Shown in pieces: positions 21,896 through 33,000 of a stretch of 64,000 bases of DNA. Made by a program: the position numbers and the translations under genes. The stretch is from NCBI GenBank assembly GCA_036362985.1, contig JAYGXS010000001.1:21193296-21257295 (forward strand), in the 5' to 3' direction. How positions within the stretch are numbered: the stretch's first letter is position 1; each line of letters starts with the position of its first letter. The notes below the pieces were generated by a model, which was given only the letters and a program-made list of their open reading frames with translations, did no database searches and was not told the DNA's origin. The DNA comes from Ligula intestinalis. Taxonomy: Eukaryota > Platyhelminthes > Cestoda > Diphyllobothriidea > Diphyllobothriidae.

Positions 21896-22760
21896 GTCAA
21901 GTCAAATTTATTCAAGGAAATATAGGCAAACGCCTTTGAACTCCCTCTTGGTACATAGGATTTAAGAAATGCATCGGCACAGCCGAACATTCCAAAGAAG
22001 TCGTTGACACAATCTCAGACGATTACTTGCTTGTTTCAAGTAATAAACTCACACTCAGTTTACACGAGCCAGCAGTGTAACTGAGGAGGAAGAGCAGAGA
22101 GTGAAAAAAACTCCTAAGGCTGGCTCATAATTCAAAATGGAATGTCCTTTGTGGTTTTTAGGAGAAAAACTGTCGCTCGTGGGCGAAGTATGTGAATGAT
22201 AGGGGCATGATGCTTCTGCAAATGTTGACGGTAGCCATGGCGTCCATTACGAGTAATATCTACATCCGAAGGACCATACGAGTAGGAGCACTCGGAGTCA
22301 CGAGAACGTCCCGAAGACCGGAGATGCGACCATGATACGCCTTTGCTGTGCCAAGGGCCGAGGAACCCGCCACGTCGTCAGAACTCGGTCGATACGAGAA
22401 AGGGTGTGACAGGGCCGCGTAGCCTAGGACCATAGGTGCGGCAGATGCGACCTCAGACACGATCAGCGCAGATCGCATAGTGAGCAGAGACGTCATAGCT
22501 AGATAATGGCTGAAACTCATTCGGTTAAGTACTTATAATACTACTTACAAATTACTATTAGTACACATTTATAGCATTTCAGGGTTTGGATGTAGAGCGC
22601 TTCCACTTTTGGATTCGGAACACTTCAGTGATTGGATTTGGAGTACTTAATCGCGACGATACTCATTAAATCGGTCTATGTTTGCTTAAAAACATCCACG
22701 GAAGGGGACATGACAATATCCGCAGGAAGGGCATTCCATGCCTGGATTACCCTCTAACAC
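21896..22760 (-). mobile_element. CR1-like LINE 3' end, copy 1
   Basis: This segment is near-identical in block order to 49278-50165. It begins with the GTCAAGTCAAATTTATTCAAGG terminus at 21896. It then passes through CATCGGCACAGCCGAACATT, CCGAAGACCGGAGATGCGACC and GGATGTAGAGCGCTTCCA, to GGCATTCCATGCCTGGATTA near 22745, where similarity stops. With the 49 kb copy giving the polarity, this is the 3' untranslated end on the minus strand, and the rest is missing. Confidence 0.7.
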
Positions 22761-24280
22761 CGCACTCTCTTCTAAAGTAATTGTCTGGGCAGTAAAAAAC
22801 TCCTACAACTGGACTCTCAAACAGTCAAGTTCGCCGAGGATTTAAAATATGGGATGAAGTCGATTGTATTGGCAGTGCCAAAAAACGTAATCAAATACTT
22901 AAAACGGAATCTTTGGTCAAAAACCTAGCCTTTCAGGTTTCACGTGCCAAATTCATGATTACGTACCTGAATGTTGCCTGATCAGTCTCTCAAATTCCCG
23001 ATATTCTGTAATAGGGATTTAATTGAAAGCTGTAAAAAAACGCAACAAAGGCCACGGAGTTCATGCTTTCGTTTAACTGTAAGGGCGTGGTTCAGAAAGC
23101 AACTTGTAGTGGACTTTCATTGAAATTTGTCCCTTCAAAATTTCTTGGAGAATTTGGAGCACCTCCTCGACATTTTCTATTGATTACGGAATGTCAATCC
23201 GGACACCCTGCAGGAAGAACAAAATTGAGTCCTTCAAGCGGGTCCAACGAATATGGTCGGTGGCCTTAAGAAGATATCGTAGTAGAAAAGGTTTGGCTCA
23301 TTCCCCTTATCTTTCAGCTAATTTAAATTCAGCCTGATCTGCAAATTCCGGATAATCATTGTACATTATCGCTCGCTGTGATCGGTGGACTTCACTGAGA
23401 TTGTATTAACAATTCAAGTCCACTGTCATTCCCTTAAATCAAAAACCGAGGCAGGTGACTAGACCACACAAATATTCTTTGTCAGCAAACAAGTAGTCTG
23501 ACTGTGGACGTTGCTACCGAGCGGGAGGATATTCAATAAAATTTTATATTTCGAAGAAAGTTTGATTGTACGATTTTTGACACAGATCGTCTTTGAGAGC
23601 AGGAATAATTGCCGATAGTCCTGTACAGCGCTATGTGAAAAAGACCCCTTTTCTACTGAACAGCAGTGACATGCCAAAAGTATTTTTATTTTCGTTGTGT
23701 GAGACACATTATAATTGTGTAAAAGTGCGTACTTACTCTAAATATTCAAATTTCCCAAACATTATTAAGGCCCTTCATGGCTTATCTGACAATTCTTAAA
23801 ATAAACGAACTGATAAGATAGTATCTCTGTCATTATCAGGTGTTTTTGACTAGTTTGGTAGTGATTGTTTTAATACAATGCTTCCTATGCATTTTTGTGA
23901 TGTCTGTTGACTTTGGCTTTTTAGATTATGGATGTGCCCGTAGCTGAAAAAGTCGAATGACGCGCTTATGGGATAGTTAATTGTTAACTGTCCCGTTTTT
24001 GTGAAAATCAATTAAATGTGTTCAGCAATGGTCATAATTTTATATGTTTATAACAGACTTCATAGTGCACTGAATTGGAAATATTTTATAGATCTCTTGC
24101 TTTCGTGTGGGAAAATTGTTTCCAGTAGTAATAACTGAACTAGGGATCATAGCTTCAGTCAAAATACAATAAAGATATCGAGAGGGTTAGCTTCTAAAGT
24201 TTCCCTAGCGCATTCGCCAATTTTTCCTTCACTCTTTGGGCGATAATTCCTCACATATTTTGGATTGAAGCCAATGTATC
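22761..24280. other. AT-rich intergenic DNA, possible worn LINE pieces
   Basis: The minus strand of about 22950-23290 gives scattered RT-like words but no alignable motif. No gene, RNA or clear repeat was identified. Confidence 0.3.
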
Positions 24281-25090
24281 TCAGTCAAGGTGGTGAATTA
24301 CAAATAAGTTTTATAACCAGCGTGGCCGTGATTGAAATCGAATGAAAGCTGAACTCATGCGCATTGAATGAGAATCCTTACTTTAACGAGATCTGGGAAA
24401 CGTTCAGGGACGTACTATACAGACTCATTGTAAATCACTGTTTATGTTTCTGGGAAAAGTTCACTAATAGATATCGGTGGCTAACGCAGGCCTTAAAGAT
24501 AGAAGGTAACCAAAGCGGAAGCTGTGGAAAAAATTGCTCATGGACACGATTCCTGCATAGCTGAGTGCATAAAAACTCCGAGTAATCGGGTCAAGTGCGT
24601 TGCTGTTGGAACAACATGGGATTCTGAACTAGACTTGCGTGTGCGTGCCAGTGTGAACCTAAAGTTTGTACAGTTAAATTATGCAGAGTACGCGAAACAA
24701 GGATCCGATATCCCCGCCTTGTAAACCTTGCAGAAGACGGAGCGAAAACTGAACGTCTCTCTGAAATTTTCCGGTCGGTTTTTACATAGGAAACGTGATA
24801 TGGCTACCTTTTTGATGGCTCCGAAGGTGCTACAGTAATCAAGACAGTTCAATTCTCCAAGGCTATTCTTCTAAAAGAACTGCCAGGACTAAAGTTATCT
24901 AATTCATTGGGTTCCGATAAGGCACCGGCCAAGATATCGAAGGAGTTCGAATGTGAGTTGGCAACACAACTCCCTACGCTTTTCCAAACATCATTCGGTT
25001 TGAAATCCGCAAAGTTTATACTACTATATAAGAGTGGAAGCCGGATCACCAGAAATCTTCCGAAATTGTAGTAGATATTCCAAGGAAGAA
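24281..25090 (+). pseudogene. Degraded LINE reverse transcriptase linker/N-terminal segment
   Basis: Short plus-strand frames read like the region just before the RT domain of CR1-type LINEs, including DKAPAKISKEFECELATQL and PTLFQTSFG near 24920-25000. These correspond to the usual SPGPDGIPA...LLKEL block. Frame changes and stops are frequent. No palm motif is preserved. Confidence 0.45.
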
Positions 25091-25623
25091 TATACGTCAG
25101 ACATCGCGGCGACGGAAAAAAGACTCAGATTAAATTGTAGGATCTGCTTCCTTTAATCCAAAAAATGACTTTTTCAGGAGGTAGTAATCAATGATATTCT
25201 ACCAAACTAGTTATCTACCGAAAAACTAGTTATCAGCCCAAGTGACTGATCAATATTTCTGAAGACAGACGTACATTTGCAAGCAAGCAGACTTATACTT
25301 TCATTAGAAGGACAAAGTTTGTTTGAATACTGTTGAAGGAGTCATGAATGCTGGAAATAAATATACAAATACGTCGTTTTTTATAGTTTTAGCTCCCATA
25401 GGCACTTCAAAGACGTGAATGATTGCTTCAGCAACGGAACGCCAATTAGGGCGCAGTCGGGTGGAATAAAACAGGTTTCAAACCTCATAGTGTAGAAAGC
25501 TGCGTGTGGTGCATAGACAGTGGATTAAATTGTGGTTGTTACACTGGAAATCGTTTGTCGACATTACCAATATAAATGCGAACCGTAAAAATATGCGGAA
25601 CTTCAAATGTAATCTGGAACACA
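25091..25623. other. AT-rich intergenic DNA, nothing recognised
   Basis: I see no coding, RNA or repeat structure here. Confidence 0.4.
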
Positions 25624-25853
25624 GGAACCTACCCTTGAAACACGTGGCCCCGCCGGCTCAGAAGGGGCCAGGAGGGTATAGCCCCGTCAGAATTTAATTA
25701 AGGCCAATTACTATTGCAGAAGTTATTTCCTGGTGAACATCTGTATATTTCAGGGATCAAAGAAGAAAAGTAAAGCAAAATTTATAATATTTAGGGGATA
25801 AAAGTGGTATTCAAGCTAATTTTAGTAAATATGGTACATAGGGCATGGTGAAG

Positions 25854-25911
25854 CTCAGGCGGGGCAAGAGGGGGCTCAGGCGGGGCAAGAGGGGGCTCGG
25901 GCGGGGCAAGT
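25854..25911 (+). repeat. 21-nt tandem repeat, about 2.8 units
   Basis: The unit GCTCAGGCGGGGCAAGAGGGG occurs twice, then a third partial copy (GCTCGGGCGGGGCAAG). It is G-rich and lies inside the left arm of the inverted-repeat element. Confidence 0.8.
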
Positions 25912-26147
25912 CATCACTTTCGCCCCGGCTGCCTCCCCCCATGGAAAAAACTTCGCAGGGGACGCCTATCATCGCAATATTGCAAGCCCGGCCGTATATC
26001 TCTATACTAGAGAGATCAGAGAAGAAAAGCAAAACCAAACTTTATAAGATTCGGTGGATAAAGTTGACCTTTAAGCTAAGTTTAGCAATTATATTGAGTG
26101 AAGAGTCTCTGAGGGGGCCAGACGGTGATTGGCCCCGTTCATATTCA

Positions 26148-26795
26148 TTATAGTCGACTACCATGAACACAGCCAACAAGCAAGGAGTATTTGTTTTTTA
26201 GAACAACTCGTAGCCAGCAGCTCTCCTCCACCGCTGTGAATTGTGGATAGTCCAACGGGAGAAATGCAAGTGGCTGCTTAATATAGATGCAGCTTCCTCC
26301 GCCACGGCCATTGTTTCGATCGTTCCGAACGCATTCATAGCCAAGAACAGAGAGTTCTGAGTCAGCTACAGAGGCCGATGCCCATGTCTCAGTTACCATA
26401 ACAATGTCTGGGCGGTTGACGAAAACCATAGTCTGGAGCAGAGGCATTTTATTAATCAGTGATCTGGCATTTAAAACGACCAATTTAAGAGGGCATGTCT
26501 GAGGTTTCGGTGGCGAGACAGCTAGGCCGTCACTGTTACCGGCTTGGACCAGAGCGATGTCCTTTTGACCTGAACTATTTTTCCCTCTCTTATTTTGAGA
26601 TTTGTCTCGCCATTGGTTCTCCGTTTTTCCAGCTCTATTATTAGCTGTTATGAATAAAGAGCGCAAGGGCGAAAGCCTTCTTCCCTTTATAAAGTGACTT
26701 AAATTGACTATATGTAACAAGCGGCTTTTTTTATACTGAAGGAGCCCAATACGGACTCTGTAAGTTCTCCTGTCGATATCATGTGAAAGGATCAT
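26148..26795 (-). pseudogene. CR1-like LINE endonuclease, N-terminal fragment
   Basis: An open minus-strand frame of 215 codons shows the start of an EEP endonuclease: LVVLNARSLINKM (catalytic Asn), DIVMVTETWAS (Glu) and GGGSCIYIK, then LLVGCVHGSRL, where it ends. The catalytic Asp/His half and the RT are absent. The upstream part (basic, about residues 1-105) may be a linker or ORF1 remnant. LINE copies normally keep their 3' end, so a 5'-side piece on its own is unusual. Confidence 0.7.
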
Positions 26796-27080
26796 TAATT
26801 TCTGTAAAAATGTATGTAATCTCTCAAGAAATTATCCACCATCATTCATTTACGACTTGAGTTTTATGTTCTACGAGTTGCTCTACCTGGCTGTCCTGCC
26901 ACTTGTTCGATTGCCAAATTAAATGGCCAATTTAGCGAAAATAGGCGCCCATTTGCGAAAAATTTTTTCACGGTGGGGCCAGCCGGGGCCAAAGTAATGA
27001 CTTACCCCGCCTGAGCCCCACCATACTCACGGAGCATTTTGGGGCCCGGAGGGGCTGTTGTTTCAAGGGTAGGTTTTCCT

Positions 27081-28128
27081 GGTCGGCGTAGCATGTTGCG
27101 CAACTCCGTCTGGAAACTTAACGAAGTATGAGAATTTTAGTATCTAATTATATGAGGAAGTCCTCGTTTTTATAGAAGATGATGATTATGACTCGAAAAT
27201 CAAAGCCATGGCCGGTGTCGAGGTTGTACGATGGTTTGAAACACAGTGCACAAATTCGCGCTTCGGCGTGAACCATCACGCCGTAGGTCCGTATTACCAG
27301 CCACGACCTCGCGTAATTTTGCCGGCTGCAGGCAGCCTTGTCATCAACCATTCTTCAGCGACTACATCACACGAAGAGGCTTTTTGCAGTGCCCTTCCGA
27401 GTTCAAAAAATCAGAACACATTTAGCCGATAAGGTGACTATCCTTAGATATGACAGCCTACACAGCAGGCTTTATGAAGCAACGTGCGCACTGTAACTTC
27501 CATTATACGGTGGTTATTTGCCAGTCTGTTTGTTCTTTGTTCCATGCAATGACCGAAGAAATGCTGCTTAGACGTAAGATGTAAGATGACAACTTATGGC
27601 TAGCTAATTTGTATTTCTCGGTGTATGAAATACAAGATGCTAAAGGAGTAAAGGTTGTTGAGTAAATACTTTAAACACGTAAATGTTTCCTGCTGCAAGA
27701 GGCATTGTATGGCCAGAAAAATATTCGCATAGTCAATGAGTTTGAGAAGCGATTACAAAAAACTTGAGCTGATTCTAGCGAGGAAACATTTTACTAGATT
27801 ATGTGGTACGGTAATCTACGTGGGCAAATATTTATAACGTTAACAACTCACCAGAATTTTCATGCCCAAAAACTCCACTTAATTTCAAAGGATATCAGAA
27901 GGTCATATATGACAGTAACTTTTCGTTTTACGCAAATCAGTGAAGTATTTTACTATCGAAATGATCAATTTGTGTTTTTCCACACTGTTAGCGTTCCGGC
28001 AACACAAAGTCGCGAGTGTCCTGCAGGTTTTGAGATCGCAAGCTGTGCATCTAATTTACATCTCTTTCCTATATTGTCGACAAAAGTATATTACTTAATT
28101 GTCTATAAAAGTAATTTAGGCTGAGAGA
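27081..28128. other. Region upstream of THOC6, no gene seen
   Basis: AT-rich. No clear promoter element was found. The last bases, GTAATTTAG (28111-28119), form a possible splice acceptor 9 nt before the THOC6 ATG. Confidence 0.4.
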
Positions 28129-29564
28129 ATGTTTGACAGAAGAATGGTAGCGCACCTGTCTGTTCTTTCAGCTGCTTCTTCCCCATGTGGGAGGTACTTT
28201 GCTTTCGGAACCAACTTCGGTTTCATCTATGTTTTCCTTCTAGAGATTTCTGACAAAGGTATGATTCCTGTTAATGCTTAACCCTTTAGGCAGTCCAAAT
28301 TTTACGCTTTCAATTATATCTAAGCTCCCTTATCCTGGCGGAGTTTATTCGCTAATAACATCAGCCAATATGCTTTACGCAGCCTCTGTTGGCTATGTTG
28401 CAAATATCTCTTGGGAGAATCTTATTGCTGGGAAGAGTGATTTTACCGTCATTCATCTCCCCATTTCGAGAAGAGCTCTTGATTTACCCGAGGTGCATTG
28501 TCATAACCCCTAATTTTTTAAAGGTTAATAGCTTGGCGATTCTGGAGTCCACTAATATGCTATACGCGGCTTGTGGCGATGGTTCCATTGCCTCACTGCC
28601 CTTAAATTCTTCGAATCATAGCGCCAGCTGTTTCAAAGCACACGAAAACTCTGTTTATGCTCTCTCCAAAGCTAGCGAGCACGAGGTTTGTGGACCATGT
28701 GTATTTATTTTTTAGCTTTTAAGTTGCTCCGAGGACAGTCTTGCGTGTTTCTGGGACGTAAGGGTTGCAAATACGAATGCCTTTCCGTGTCAGAAGTTCG
28801 TTCCTAGCCGACAGAGTGATCTTGTTCGAAAGTCAGTTGGCAATTGGCTAACTGTTGCGTCCATTCAAGAAAAGGATTTAGACTGGTTTATTCTTGGAGG
28901 TGGACCGAAAATGTCATTATGGAATCGCCGGGCTTCCCATTACACTGCAATCTTTGAGCCACCCAGTGCGTAAAAAATATATTTTTATGGTTTGCATCAT
29001 GATTTATCAAAAAACAATGGCAATTAACGATAATTATTGTTTCGTTATTTGACTCCCGAACCCCAGTCATCGGAGTGTCGAACAAACTTCCGATACAGTT
29101 TCACGCCAATTTTTTATTAGAGTTATATCCCATGTGTCTGGATTTTTATTTTTAGAAGTATACTCTGAATCCCTTCTTTTAGTCGCAGTTCGAATTTGAA
29201 AGAATTGATCATTTTTCTTTTTTCTGTGATAGCAGTTTCTTTGAATTTTTTAGGAGACTCTGAATTCTGGTTTCCCTACGTATGCAAATTTGTCGGAAAT
29301 CAAACTGAACCAAAAATAGTTGCTGGTGGTACATCAAGCAGTCTGTTGACGTGGGACCACATGGGCGAAACGTTAGCAGATACCAACCTTGGCACCGACC
29401 CAGCCACCCGCCTTCTCCATGTGCTTACAGCTACAGAAGTGTTCTCTCCTGACAATGCCATCAATGGGTGCCTTATTGCCGGTGGCCTCGGTCCAGCTCT
29501 CCACCTCGTCTCACGACTTGGTTATTCGCTTAAACAATTGCGTCTCTTAAACGCTGTCAATTAG
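28129..29564 (+). CDS. THOC6: THO complex subunit 6 (WD-repeat protein), five exons
   Basis: Exons are 28129-28258, 28290-28492, 28524-28685, 28716-28965 and 29254-29564; total 1056 nt, 351 residues, all phases consistent. The human protein has 341. THOC6 is a beta-propeller subunit of the THO/TREX complex that couples transcription to nuclear mRNA export. Diagnostic stretches are HLSVLSAASSPCGRYFAFG near the N-terminus, LDLPEVNSLAIL in the middle, CSEDSLACFWDVR (WD-type blade), WFILGGGPKMSLW, and a C-terminal SRLGYSLKQLRLL. Three of the four introns are only 30 or 31 nt. An in-frame TAG at 28117 precedes the ATG; a second in-frame ATG at 28144 is possible. REXO4 follows 468 nt downstream on the same strand. 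Confidence 0.88.
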
Positions 29565-29718
29565 CTCTCTCTCTTATTCAAATCCGTCCATTTTTGCCTT
29601 TTACTTTGTACATCATTTTGATAAATTAAATGTACAGAACTTTTACAACACTTTTTTTTGATTCCTTCATATATCGTATTTATGTAAGCCTATACATCCG
29701 GCTTTGTTGGAATTTGCA

Positions 29719-29724
29719 AATAAA
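29719..29724 (+). terminator. Polyadenylation signal AATAAA for THOC6
   Basis: An exact AATAAA lies 155 nt after the THOC6 stop codon and about 310 nt before the REXO4 start. This argues that THOC6 can be terminated separately. Confidence 0.5.
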
Positions 29725-30032
29725 TACTTGTAGCCCATACATCCGTATGTATCTGAAACGGGGATTTGAGTTTGTAATTTCAACTTGCTTTCACTGTGTG
29801 TAACCTTGTTAATTTCAATCCACATCGCGTTTTGAACATGTGCTGGTTTATTCAGATGAGCCGGCGAAAGTATTAAAGATAAAGATTAACCATCTGGAAT
29901 TTTTTTCGGCCGTCCGCAACTTACATCCCTCAAATCCTCAGCTCTTCATAGCTTGACTTTTTAATGTAAATATTTCTTTTAAGTGCGCGTCGTTAACGTC
30001 AGCTTAATCAAGTTCCCTCTTCTTATTTAGCC

Positions 30033-33000
30033 ATGCGCCCAAAAGCATCCGAAAAAAATACTGAAAAGACAGGCAAAGGATTGACTCGGAATAAAAAAGT
30101 GAAGAGAACTAAAGCGGGGGATGGACTCCATGTGTCTCACAAAAACCATGAAAACAAGTGAGTTTTTGTCTTTTCAATGCTTCTCATCGCTGACTACCCT
30201 CTAGGGTTTATTGTAAAAATCTTAAAACGATTATTTCTTTTTTCATGGTATTGAAGCCTGCTTCCTTTTGAACTAAAACTTGTGGCAGGAAAGTAGTGGT
30301 TGAAGTAAGCTTAATCTGTGCAGTAGATTTTCCATCTCATGAAATCTCAGCCGAAATTCTAAAATATGCTTTCGATCCGAAGAAATTACTTACGTTGGGT
30401 TGTAATATTGATTACTATGCAGCCTAATCTCAAGATATTTGACTCGCATCAATATGTCAGATTTTGAATGAGTTTATATCGGATCGCTTACAAAAGCATA
30501 CTCTGTAAGACAATGGCTGTGGATATAGTATACTTTTTTATTTTCGATGTCTTCATGAACTAAAATATATTTGTAGAAAATTTGCGCCGAACTTTCCTTC
30601 TACTCGTTTGGAGAAAAAGTATGTCTCCTTCGAATTTTAGCTTGAAGAAGAAATATTATGTGATTTAACAAAAAGGTTTCTAAGAGTTTTAAGACCATAA
30701 AGTATTAATTCATAATGCATCGTATCCGTCAATTTATCAATATTCTCCATAAAGTATGCAACTTAATCCACGTCTTTTGCAGTATTTTTGATAAATATGT
30801 GGCCTCTCCCTCAATTCATAGAGCAATGTGCGAATTTTCTTGGACGAATGTATGCAACATGTAGTTTGAAAACTCTAACTGGTAGTAGGATTCAAAATTA
30901 TTCCGCTATTAATAATTTTTTAATCGACTTTTTTCACGTACATAATTTGAAAAAAATGCGTGGTTTTCTGCAAAAGGAGTACATATAAAGGTATTTCTGG
31001 GCATGTTTTCTATCGAATATGTTTTAATTTATAACAACCTTGAAAATCAATAGGAAAATGCACACTACTTAAGCAGCCGTTTTTTACACAATATGCTTAT
31101 TGCAGGTGCTCAGTAGGAAGCTTTTTGAAAAGCCGGCATCATAATGTGATCCAAACGTCCTTTGAGTAGGCTGCCCTTCTTTGTTCGGATCGGAGAAAAA
31201 CTAAGAATTTCAGTTCATTTTTAATAAGATTGAAATTTTACTGTGTATTGCCCTATTTGTTCGTATATAAATGCTGCTGTAATGGATCCTGCCTAATGTG
31301 GCCTTTATGGTACTGTAACGTAGGTGAGATCTGAGCCCAATATGGCGACACGCTTAGGGGCGTCTTTGGCCGCGCCAGCCTCTTGTGCCCTTTCCCACGC
31401 CCGGTCTTCTTGACTAGCCGGCTAGCAAAAAAAGTCTACTACCACTTGAAACTTATTCGCGCGTCAGTCATCGTGTTTGCCTACAGTCTGAAGCATGCGG
31501 TGAACCTTGTCGAAAGCGCCGCTCATACTATAATCACATGGATGTTGGGGACCAGAATTGTCGTAAGTGAATGCCTGCGTCTGTGTGGGCTGCCAGGATG
31601 CTCTGCTCGGAGCCTACGACATGGTCCCATTGGCTCCATTTGTCTGCCCCCTAGACATCCAGTGGTTGGGTAGACTATCATCCACTACTCTAACCATAGG
31701 GAATGAGACTACTCCGATTTCTCGGGGGTTATTATCAATTGACCTCGTAGCTGATACCCATTTCTCTAGTTCATTCTGCGTTCGGGGCTGTACTACAACT
31801 ATCTGGTAAATTAACCACAGGCATGTAGTGGGTTCATCTACTAGTTACATCGTTTAACTAGCACGATGATGCTTGAGCATCGGCCGTCATATCAACGCCA
31901 ATACTAATGAAGGCTTTTCCTATATGCTCAAATCTAGCTTTTGGAACAACCGATATATTGTAAAAGATTCGCTTTAACCGTTGAATGTGCGTGAATTTCC
32001 TTTTACACGGTCGTATTTATTACTTTCTGGCGTGGGCCTTATTTAATCCACTTGCAGACAATAATGTTCGCCCTGTCCGGGCGGTCCTCAGATAAGCTGT
32101 TGACCGAACCGTCGTTTGAATCGCATACTGTGTCGTGCAAGTGTTTGCTCGTGTTAATATCGTGATTAGGCAGATAAATCCCTTGGATAAAGAAGTGTTC
32201 ATACTCTCATGCGAAGTTCAAATAGACTGTAGGTAAATAATAATAAGCCTTAAACGCTGGTCTCCCCAGTTATTCTGCATTTATTTCTTTTATTCTTCAT
32301 TAGCCCTCTTAGTTTCTTCACCAGCTCACTAGAAGGCCATCGTGGATTTTTATGCTCGTGATTGCAACTTTTTATCATTTTGTTTTGCAGGTCTAAAGAC
32401 TTAAATGCTACTTTGTAGCGCAATACTTTCCTCCTGTTGTAGCCGGCTGGTTTTCTTCTATTTCAGACGTTCAGTGCCGCCCAAGAAGTTCGCGAAATCA
32501 ATCAGTAACCGCGAGCGCAAACAAGCGCCCGAAATGTGGTTTACTGGAGTTCCATCTGCCCTTGTTAAGGCATCACAAGACGCACAGGAGTCAACAGCCC
32601 CTGGTCTCGTAAAGGCAAAATCCTTTTCCGGGTAAGGTTCCTCATTCCTTACCCCCAAACCTTTTCCATCCGTGTTCAGTCTGCCCCCCCGCTCATGATT
32701 TCACTATTGTCTCTCACAGTCCAACCAAACGAATTGCGATAGATTGCGAATTTGTGGGCGTGGGTTACGACGGCAAGGACAGTGCACTGGCGCGTGTATC
32801 CATAGTGAATCAATTTGGCCATTTACTCATGGATGAGTACGTTAGGCCTAAAGAAAAGATAACTAACTACAGGACAGCCGTCTCAGGAATCACTCCCGCT
32901 CATATGCGGCCTGGTGGACCTGCGAAGGACTTCGATTCAGTGCATCAGAAAGTCGCTGAACTATGCAAGGGCCGTATCTTAGTTGGCCACGCTGTCCACA

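Larger units (their letters stand above)
25624..27080. mobile_element. Composite inverted-repeat element enclosing a LINE endonuclease fragment
   Basis: The outer arms carry GAACCTACCCTTGAAACA at about 25625-25642. Its inverted match is TGTTTCAAGGGTAGGTTTTCC at about 27058-27078; each arm continues into GGCCCC-rich sequence. A second, inner pair is GCTCAGGCGGGGCAAGTCATCAC (left, ending about 25918) against the inverted GTAATGACTTACCCCGCCTGAGC (right, about 26994-27016). Inside are a three-fold 21-nt tandem repeat (25854-25911), a roughly 100-nt direct duplication (25754-25850 with 26012-26110) and a LINE endonuclease fragment. The layout suggests a foldback-type DNA element that took up LINE sequence, or nested insertions. 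No transposase is present. Confidence 0.55.
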
